A DNA stretch of 64,000 nt, taken from the NCBI GenBank assembly GCA_025201375.1, contig JAIWZP010000010.1, forward strand, positions 248,001-312,000, given 5' to 3'. Position numbers and translations under genes: made by a program. Source of the DNA: Gongronella butleri (lineage: Eukaryota > Mucoromycota > Mucoromycetes > Mucorales > Cunninghamellaceae). The notes beneath the pieces are model-generated. The model saw nothing but the letters and a program-made list of their open reading frames with translations, was not told the DNA's origin and ran no database searches. This document shows, piece after piece, positions 36,595-45,111 of this stretch (positions are counted from its first letter, which is position 1; every line of letters begins with the position of its first letter).

Positions 36595-36634
<40 letters not shown>

Positions 36635-37025
36635 CGCGGGGCAGTTGGCTAACCCCTTTTGCCACATCGCTCGTCGTCTAATGGGTGATGGGTTCCATTG
36701 CGAACACTGTAGCAATCACAGGTGATTTGCTGACGCACGCTTGCGCCCAGGTGTACGGAAAGTTACAACTCTCACGCGTGCATACGACTGAGAAGCGCGC
36801 GCGCGCGCGCAAAAGCCTTTCCTTTTTGTCTCTCTCTCGTTTTCGGGTATCCAATGGCTGTTTATCCAACTTGTGCTTTTCTTTTATTCGCTGGGAACTC
36901 GCTGTTTTGAGTACAAATGACAATGGCGTGCATGCCGCGCGCACTTTTTTTTTTTTATTTTTTTTCATGCCAATTTCTGTTCATAATGCTCTTGCGGTGC
37001 TCTTGCGTCGATACGCCATCTTCCA
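36271..37025. other. Spacer between direct repeats
   Basis: About 755 bases with extreme simple sequence: T30 at 36441-36470, a T24A16 palindrome at 36595-36634, and an alternating GC run at 36795-36810. ORFs here are products of homopolymers. No gene seen. Confidence 0.5.
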
Positions 37026-37147
37026 GGTAACTATGCATGCATGACGACCTCAAGGGTGCAATATTTGTAAAAGATCAGCGCGTACTATTTTCTGCAGTCG
37101 CTACTCCTATTTCCAGCCCGTTTCTCTCCTATTTCCTCTCTCCCTCT
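37026..37147 (+). repeat. Direct repeat, right copy (122 bp)
   Basis: Second copy of the repeat at 36154-36270. It ends about 120 bases upstream of the Cys-rich gene's ATG, so it may form part of that gene's promoter. Confidence 0.85.
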
Positions 37148-37268
37148 GCGTGTCTCTCTCCTGTTCTGCAGGAAAAAAAAAAAAAGAGGTCGCGCAATTG
37201 AAGGCCATAAATATGGATGTGATTTCGACTTGAAGGATTCTTGATTTTCATCGTTTCTCATTGTGAAA

Positions 37269-37967
37269 ATGCGTGTTTCTTTGTTGTCATTCGTTCTAGT
37301 TACCCTGTTTTCCGGTCAACAGCTTGTTCAAGGTCAAGGTCAAGGTCAAAAATTTGTTGCTGGCACGCAACCTATGATGAAGGTGGCGTTCTTGATGCTG
37401 ATTGTCAGACAAGTACTTGCGGACTGCATCACGTGCAACGGTTGTATTAATAGTCATATTCCGACGACGAAAAATGGTCAACCTGTTCTGTATACCACCA
37501 AGTATGGCAATTGCAATGTTAATGCGAATTCCACTTCATTTGATATCAAACTTCGCAACAATTTTAATGGGTGTGGTTATGACAAGGACATCAATGATCT
37601 TTTTCAGAAATGTGCCAGCGCATGCCCGCTCTGTCAGAAGAAAGACCAACCGTGTACAAGCGTCTTTGATCGTCCATGGTCCAAGATTGAATGTCCACTG
37701 CAACCATGTATCGGAAGAAACCAGCATACCAAATTTGGCTCCAAATGCTGTGATGGTTTGACAGAGCTCAATTCCTTTTGCATTGATCCTAAGCGAGACT
37801 GCACTCCCTGTGGACAACCAGTCGAATCAAACAAGCCGTGCTGTTCTCCGAGCGGCATCAACGAAAATGGTAAATGGAGATGTGCTGGAATTGATACCTG
37901 CCACACATGCAAAGCTGACAGTGGATGTTCGGGATCTCAACACTGCATCTCAGGCTGTTGTAGCTAA
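37269..37967 (+). CDS. Secreted cysteine-rich protein (232 aa), unknown family
   Basis: Single intronless exon from ATG 37269 (the frame opens at a GTG two codons earlier) to TAG. Residues 1-22 form a signal peptide (MRVSLLSFVLVTLFSG). A Gln/Gly repeat (QGQGQGQK) follows. A second signal-like hydrophobic stretch then begins at Met36/Met37 (MKVAFLMLIVRQVLA), and translation could also start there. The mature part has about 25 cysteines, including CC pairs (KCCDG, PCCSP, GCCS) and CxxC motifs, and ends at a Cys-Cys-Ser. The pattern suggests a disulfide-rich extracellular protein, effector-like or a wall/matrix protein. No named family is recognised. Base composition is more AT-rich than the neighbouring genes and codon bias is weak, which may mean recent acquisition or fast evolution. 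Confidence 0.75.
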   Translation: MRVSLLSFVLVTLFSGQQLVQGQGQGQKFVAGTQPMMKVAFLMLIVRQVLADCITCNGCINSHIPTTKNGQPVLYTTKYGNCNVNANSTSFDIKLRNNFNGCGYDKDINDLFQKCASACPLCQKKDQPCTSVFDRPWSKIECPLQPCIGRNQHTKFGSKCCDGLTELNSFCIDPKRDCTPCGQPVESNKPCCSPSGINENGKWRCAGIDTCHTCKADSGCSGSQHCISGCCS

Positions 37968-37998
37968 AAGAAGTATTCATGATCATTACAAATAAACG

Positions 37999-38175
37999 AT
38001 GAAGCTGTTTTTGCTTATGTTTATTGTATTAAACGCGCGAGTAGCTAATGGTCAACAAAATTGTTTTCTTATGATATAAATAACTAAAAGTTCCGGAGCA
38101 AACAGCTGTAAGCCCTGTAAACCAGCTTATAAATGTAATAAAATAATCAATTCGTTAGAAACTAGTAAATGGTAA
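37999..38175 (+). pseudogene. Broken small secreted-protein gene
   Basis: Thirty-one bases after the previous stop a new ATG opens a signal peptide (MKLFLLMFIVLNARVANG) followed by the first Cys. A TAA at 38077-38079 interrupts the frame. Beyond it the same frame stays open for 31 codons, with three more Cys in a CxxC-type spacing, before TAA at 38173-38175. The arrangement mirrors the start of the upstream gene, so this looks like a decayed, truncated relative. A 40-base GT-AG intron (donor GTCAAC) could remove the stop, but it shifts the frame away from the Cys-containing reading. Confidence 0.5.
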
Positions 38176-38396
38176 CTTTGGACGGAATGGAAGACATCAA
38201 AGAAAATGCTTCAAAGAGCGGTTTTTGTGAACGTATTTACACTTTAATTGTTGAATGGATGGAATGGAAAAGGAAATCGTAAACGATGACAGATGGTTGA
38301 ATGCATAGTTGGCGAGGAGTGGAAAAAAAAAAAGAGAACGATGGGGAATTGGATAATAAAAATCAAGAAAGGAAAAAAATAGAGACGGCATGGCTC

Positions 38397-39439
38397 TTAG
38401 TAGCCACCACGGCCACGGCCACCGCCGCGAGAGAAACCTAAAAAAGTGAGAAAGTAAAGATACATTAATTGAAGTGTCATCACAAGGGGTTGCATGCTAC
38501 AGCAATGCAAAATCCGTATTTTTTGAAGTTTTTTTTTTTTGTCGATTTTACCTCCACGACCACCACGGCCACCGCGATCGCCGAATCCGCCACGGCCACC
38601 ACCACGGCCACCACCACGACCGCCGCGATCACCAAAGCCGCCACGGCCACCACCGCGACCACCACGGGCGCCACCACGACCGCCACCACGACCGCCGCGA
38701 CCGCCAAAGCCGCCGGCCTTCTTCTCCACCTTGCCTTGGAGACCGGTGGCCTTGCCAGCTACAAAACGAGAAAAAAGAAAAAAAACGTGTCAATGGGGGT
38801 GAGGGGCGCTGACACGCATTGCGGCGCGAATATGACGATGAATTTACCCTTTCCGGCAACCTTGGGCTTGGGCAGGAAGCGCTCGAGAGGCAAAAGCTTG
38901 TCGGTGCTAATGAAGACCTTGTCGTCTTGCTTGAACGAGGAAGCAACCATGCCGTCTTGCATCTTGACGGTGAAAAAGACCTCATTGAGAGGACCGAGGA
39001 TCTCATCGACCTTGCCGATTTGCGATTTGTTCTCAAGGTAGATGGGCGCATTGAAGAAAGGCACCTTGGGGTTGATCGACTTGCACACCATCTCGCCTTC
39101 GCACGCGTGCATAAACGAGCCCATGGCTGGAAAAAAAACGAAAAAAAAGAGCGTGTAAGCGCATTGTACGCGTTTCAATGCCGTTTGTGTCGATCATCAT
39201 GGCTGCCCATGGTCTCGTTTGATGCCCAATTGCATCCATGACAATAACTTACGGACTACTTCAGCAGGGGGGCCATAGGAGCCGCCGCCAAAACCGCCAC
39301 CGTAGCCACCGCGACCTAAAAAGCAAATCGAGTCAGCAAAAAAAAAAAAAAAATAGATCGGAATTATATGAAAAAGAGGCTACATACCACCACCACGGCC
39401 GCCACGTCCACCACGTTCACCATAACCGCCTTTGCCCAT
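38397..39439 (-). CDS. GAR1: H/ACA snoRNP subunit Gar1
   Basis: Nucleolar component of box H/ACA RNPs that guide rRNA pseudouridylation. Five exons: 39388-39439, 39253-39315, 38848-39126, 38552-38758 and 38397-38437, giving 213 aa with all phases matching. Gly/Arg-rich (RGG) tails flank a central Gar1/Naf1 barrel: [36 protein letters not shown] and [18 protein letters not shown]. Every intron in the RGG regions falls between Gly codons, and the last coding exon is only 41 nt. The start faces ARS2 over a 438-base divergent promoter. Confidence 0.95.
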
Positions 39440-39877
39440 ATTGTTGAGTGTTTTTAAAAAGGTAAAAGGAAGTAAAAAGGTTGCAAAAAGCAAAGAAAAG
39501 AGAGAAAGAGACAAAAAAAAAAAAAAAAAAAAAAAAATACGTCGTCCAAAGTGGAGGTTTTGCATGTGGCTTGTGACGCGCTGCAAAAATGGGCGTAGAG
39601 AAGGCCTGACCAATCAGAGGCGAACAAGAGCAAATAGGCGGGCAATCACCGCCTTTAAAAAAAAAAAGCGACTCCCTATTTCACTTAGTCGTTTTCTTTT
39701 TCTTCCTTGCTCTTCCCTGATCCCCCTCATTTGCACTTTCTCTTCCCTTGCTTTTTTTTTCTTTTGTTTCTTGTTTTTTTCGGTTTTTTCTTTCTTTTTT
39801 CCTTCTTTTTCCCGCCCGCCCTCTTTTGCTCTCTCCTCTCTTTTCCTCTCTCCTCTCCCTCCTCATTTTTATTTAAT
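39440..39877. promoter_or_regulatory. Divergent promoter, GAR1 and ARS2
   Basis: 438 bases between opposite start codons. The ARS2 side is a ~190-base CT-rich leader. The GAR1 side has A/T homopolymers (A25 near 39513-39537). Two RNA-processing genes may be co-expressed from here. Confidence 0.5.
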
Positions 39878-42314
39878 ATGTCTGACCACCGCATGAGCCA
39901 CTCGCCTTCCCGGTCGGGTCGTGGCTACCTGTCTGATGATGACTATGCGCCGAGGGACAAGTTTCGCCGCGAGCGCAGCCCGGACCGCGACTACATGGAC
40001 GACTATCACACCGACGAGTACGGCCGCTTCGACCGGAGAAAGAGACACCGCCGCAGCCCGTCACCGCCGGAAGGTATGAGGCCCAATTTGTTGCCATTCT
40101 CATGCAAAATAGGCTGACAATTCCTGTTTTTTTTTTTTTTTTAATAGACCGACGACGCAAATATCGCCGCGCGTCGCCGTCTCCGCCGCCACATCACTAC
40201 CGCTATGGCCGCCACGGCAAGGATGCCATGGATGGCGATCGGTATATGCCAAAGTACGACCGTGAGCGCGACCGCGATCGAGACTCCTATGGTCAGGGCT
40301 CTCGCTATGATGGCGGTGGACGCAGGCGCTATGACAATTACCAGCAGCGCAAGCACAATGCCCCTCAGCGATTCTTTTATGGTGAGAACGAGAGAAGAAA
40401 TTGAGCCAATGGGCGCTCAATGGACTCTTTTTATTTTTTTTAGACAATCCGATGATGGCAACCAATACCTGGTCAATGCCATCTCGACAGGTGCCATTGA
40501 TGGTAGACCCGATGCAACTGGATTACATTGTGCCATTCCGACAATTCAGCGACTATGTGCGCCAGAAATCGGGCAAACAGGTGTCTGACGACGAAGTGCA
40601 GCGCCAATTTGACGAGTACAAGGAGAAAGTGTCTGCCAAGCAATTGGACGCGTTCTTCAACAACAACAAAGACAAGCAGTGGTTCCTGGAAAAGTATCAC
40701 CCGGAACATGCCCAAGGCCGCATTAACACCGTGTACGAACAGCGCCGAATTGCGCTCGAACGGTTCCGTGCTGCGCTGCCCGACCTTGACCACGAAGCGA
40801 TCCAGCTCGACTATGACGCGAATCCCGACAAGGACGATCACATGCATCTGTACCAGCAGCAGCAATTGATCATCAAGGCCGTCCCACCCACCATTGCGCG
40901 CGAAAAGATTGAGGAAATGTGCCGCCAGGTTGCAGGCTTTGATTACCTCGCACTGTCCGACCCGAGCCCCTCGAAAAAATTCCAACGCATCGGCTGGATC
41001 CATTTCTCAAATGACACCGACTTGCAAAGCGCCTTTGATCAGCTCGACAACCAGAAAATCGACGATTTCACCTTCCATCTCGCCCTGCATCGCAATCCCC
41101 CACCTTCCGCCTCCTCGTCCGCGCCCTCCTCCTCCAACACTCGCATGAAAAAAACCGCGCCCGAGATTGCCAATAACCCTGACCGCGTCGCCACCGATCT
41201 CGACCAGGCAACCGCCCTCGCGCACGTCATGGATGCCCACCTCGGCATTGACGATCAGCAAGGCATCGACGCCGTGCTGGCCAACGCGCCCTCGTCCAAC
41301 GACGATGATACCAAAAAGACACTCGATCTCATCCTGCTGTATTTGCGCCGTGTACATATGTATTGCTACTATTGTGGCCTCGAATGCGACTCGTTTGAGG
41401 AATTGCACCGCCGCTGCCCCGAACCACACCTGCGCAAGCAACCTCTCCATGCTGATCAACCACTTCCTTCAAAGACAGAGCGTGCGCGTACGTCCTCATC
41501 CAAAAAAAAAAAAAAAAAAAAAAAAAAAACACACACACGCACACACAAGAAAAAGAATGCATTTTTCTTATTTTTTTTTCTCATTTTTTTTTCTGTTAGT
41601 GCAACAATGGGCCAAAAACTTGGACCAGCGGATCCGCATCAAGCTGCAACCGCCAGACGACGAGGATTTGGTGCGCATGGGCGGCAAATCCGTCAAGGCC
41701 GAGTTGGACAAGTACATGGCCGAGCACATTCAAAAGGAGCATGACGCCAAGTACAAGTGCAAGGTCGGTGAGTGCGCCAAGGCGTTCAAGGGCGTCGAAT
41801 TCGTCGAAAAACACATCCACAGCAAGCATCCCGAGGTCATCAAGCAGATGAAGAACGAACTCGCTTTTTACAACAATTACGTCTGCGACCCCAACCACCT
41901 GCTGCCCATGCAGCCGCCCCAAAACGACCGCAATGCTGCCTCCTCGTCCTCCTCCAGCATGGCATCGTCCATGGCCTCGTCTGCCGCTGCCGCGCAGGCC
42001 GTCGCCGTCGCCGCTGCTGCCCACGTCGCATCCATGCCCACCATGAACACCGATCAAATCCCTCGCATTGGCTTCAGCTCGGGCCCTTGGGCAACACCAC
42101 CAATGCCTCGCATCCCCTCGGGAAAATCCATGTAAGTCGCGCAAACAAGGAAAAAGACAGGGAAATATAAAAAAAAACGGACACCACTGACTTTTTACAT
42201 TGCTTTTTCTTCAGGGACATGTTGATGGACATGCCACAAGACCCTCGCCAAGTCAAGTCTTACGTCGATCTGGACGCGCCAGCAGATGGGGACAGCACTA
42301 TACTGTTTTATTAA
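39878..42314 (+). CDS. ARS2/SERRATE zinc-finger protein
   Basis: Nuclear effector that links the cap-binding complex to RNA decay and processing (S. pombe Pir2). Five exons: 39878-40073, 40148-40381, 40444-41487, 41600-42131 and 42215-42314, giving 701 aa. An Arg/Ser/Asp-rich N-terminus is followed by the SERRATE/Ars2 N-terminal domain (from about residue 160: LDYIVPFRQFSDYVRQKSG, QWFLEKYHPEH). A central RRM-like and helical part follows, and then the signature C2H2 zinc finger near 545-568 (YKCKVGECAKAFKGVEFVEK, then HIHSKH). Intron 3 contains an A28 run (41502-41529). The Ala/Ser-rich insert after the finger is low complexity. Confidence 0.92.
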
Positions 42315-43034
42315 AAATTTCAAGTCAAATATATGAAAATGGGCCACAAGTTGATTGAAAAATAAGCCATCATCACGGGAAGATTGGGCCAATGGAGAGA
42401 AGTATTATGAAAAAAATAATTTTATTACATTAAGAACGAAAGGACCAGGTTAATTTTTTTTTCTGAGATCGGATCGCTCAGTCGTGAGAGAATACACTTT
42501 GCATGATGAATCAGGGCTACGTACCGCCGGTACAGTATTACTGTAGTTTCACAAATTTACAGTACATAGTAGCACAGGGTCTCAAAATACGTACCTACCG
42601 GTACAGTGTTTTGCTTGTGTATGTACAGTATCATATCGCGGTCAAAATACCGGTGTCGTGGTGTCTGGGCAATCCTTATTAGGTGAAGTGAGAGACAAAA
42701 AAAGAGCAATTGGAGCACCAAGCACCAAGAAAACGTGACAAACGCGTAAAAAAAGAAATACAGTATCATAATAAAGCAGGATAAAAACCTTTAATGGGTG
42801 TTAGTGCACTATTAGGGATATGGATATGTGGACTTACCACTGGCAGACAGTGGTTTAAAACGTGCAAAGTAAAAAGAAAAAAAGAAAAAAGCAAAAGGAT
42901 AAAGAAAAAAAGGATACAACAAGGGGCTGCGAAAAGCAAGTAAGAAAAGAGCTAAAATAGGGAAGAGAAAAAAAAAAGGAAAAAAGAAAAAGGGGGCACA
43001 CAAAAAAAGCACATTATTCCTGACACCGGTACTG
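42315..43034. other. Intergenic with ACCGGTAC/TACAGTA motif cluster
   Basis: A family A fragment lies at about 42455-42520. A cluster of short palindromic motifs follows (42521-42660). The stretch 42840-43010 is A/G-rich. No gene. Confidence 0.45.
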
Positions 43035-43400
43035 TAGCAACGATTGAACGAGACACGCTCGAATGTCATTTTCGGATCGTTTGCTCCCCCGATGGACGAC
43101 GAGCTTTGCCACGCTGCTTGCAAAAAAGACGATCAAACATTGAATACTGTAAATTGATTTTCAGAATCACTTTTATCTACAACTAAGAAAGCAACCCAAG
43201 GTTCTTTTAACGTGTCAAATGCAGCTGCTGAATCTCCGTCGGATGAAACAAGTTTCACCCCGATCCGATCAAAACTGATGGAGAAAATCCACTTTTTCAA
43301 CAAAATCTTTAAATATACAGTACCGGTAGCAAGCAATTTGCTCGTCAATGGTCTACAGTACTACTGTAGTTGACCCCCGATTTTATTGCAGTTTTACAGT
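43035..43400 (+). repeat. Interspersed repeat family C, copy 3
   Basis: Matches 19915-20260 and 18780-19110. Shared blocks include 'gatcaaacattg', 'gatgaaacaagtttcacc' and 'gagaaaatccactttttcaa'. A TACAGTACCGGT motif is inserted near 43316-43327, and TACAGTACTACTGTA lies near 43355. Confidence 0.6.
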
Positions 43401-45111
43401 ACTAACAAACAGGGAGGCAAAGCATCTACAACAGTAATGAATGACTTGCAGTGCGCTAGCGTGGGTTTTAACTTTTTGCATCGGTCATTTCGCCAGCCTG
43501 CAGCCCACTCAGCGCACAAAAATGTGCAAAATAAAAAATAGAAAAAATATAAAAAATATTAAAAATTCCATGCAATCCACGCACTTAAATTGGAAGTGTC
43601 AAACCTTAAATTTTGCAATTTTTTTTGCCCAAAGTAGGAACTTTTCTCAGTCCATCGGCGTTCATGCGTCACTCAACCATTTTTCTTGAAGTTGGGGCGA
43701 CCTGGCTGCCATTTTGCCTGCCAATAGCAAATGGTCAGAATTACCTCTTTGGGATGCATTGATCACTCGGAGTTCTAAATTTCCCAAATTTGGCATTTCT
43801 GAGATTGAAATATGTGACCCTGAGTGACCCCTGAATTTTTCAAAAGTGGTCGTAGCGCTTTGGGGGTTTAAGCTTTTTTGTTGCAAATTTTGCGCTGAAG
43901 TTGATGCGGCTATTTTTGAGCGGGGTCGACCATGCAGATGACCAGATGAATGAAAAATAACGCAAATACGTATGAGGTTTTTGGCATTGTCGAGTCCCCA
44001 AAAAATCGGGTGTGTCCGTCTTGAGCACTGAGCCGTCGTTTATGCCGTGACGCATTTTTCATTGGCGGGCAGCAGGCGGGCTGTAAAAAAAATTCTGGAG
44101 GCACAGCAAGCCGCCAAAGTCTGAAAAACACGCACGCTCTTTGGTTTTTAAAAGATAAATCTTGTAAGGTTTTGTGCAGGGTACGTAGAGCGATGCTTCA
44201 GGCATCGAATGATGATTGAACGCGTCAGTTTCTGTCCAGTGTCCACTGAGATCGAAACATGGACAGATCAACTGCTTTACTGTAGTATTTGTGTGCAAAA
44301 ATCCAAAACAGATGAAAACGGTGCTTTTTTTGCATATTTTCAGGCACGTTTGCTGAAATACTGATCGACTTTTTTTCACGCTTCCAGACTCGCTCATTCG
44401 CAGTCGAGTTACTTAACATAAAGAGAGCACCATCCTGAAGCGTCCCCACTCACCAGATGATTCACTAAATGCGAGAGACCATCATGAATTATAAAAAAGC
44501 GAGAAGCATTGTGTCAAAACTACAGTACGTTTTATGAATTGGGCTTTGCCGTGTATTGGTGCTTCAGAACGCACGCGCCTGCTGGATGCGTTCAAATCGG
44601 CCTTGTACTTCATGATGTTGTGCATCAATTGTTTTGTGCTTTGCAACGTTGTGAGTATCATACATTGGCACTGGCGCGTTCCTTGTCGTTGGCGCTCGTT
44701 GCATCCAGCCTTCCCAGCTATAATAGACGCGTACACTCTGCATGCCGAAAAAAAAGTCACTGAACAATCCAGTTCTGGCCTTCAGGGTTTTTGAGGGGTT
44801 GTGCCAATACCACGCGTCTTCCCAATCTTGTTACAGCTGCAACAAGCACAATAGCTGCAATTAGATCACGCAAATGTACCTTTATTAAGTTAGAGAGTGG
44901 TTGACGAGAGATTCATATAGTAGCATAGCAAAAAAAAAAGAAAAAAAAAGAAAAAAAGGGGTCTGATCCACCTTTTTTTTTCGCGCACCTTGGCGGGGTT
45001 TCAACACGAGGTCAAGCGTGCATGCGCAAAAGAGTCGCGGACTGCCCCTGGTTCTCTTTTCTCTTTTTCTTTAGCCTTCTTTTTGCTCTTACTTGTTTTT
45101 TTATTTAACCA
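43401..45111. other. Gene-free region before the PPP1R21-like gene
   Basis: Low-GC, diverged DNA with scattered TACTGTA/TACAGTA motifs (near 44280 and 44520). The last 100 bases are a CT-rich leader. No gene supported. Confidence 0.4.

Noticed and set aside
36154..37147. Autonomous LTR retrotransposon
   Set aside because: The interior is only ~755 bases of simple sequence with no Gag/Pol; a non-autonomous element or local duplication is all that can be supported.
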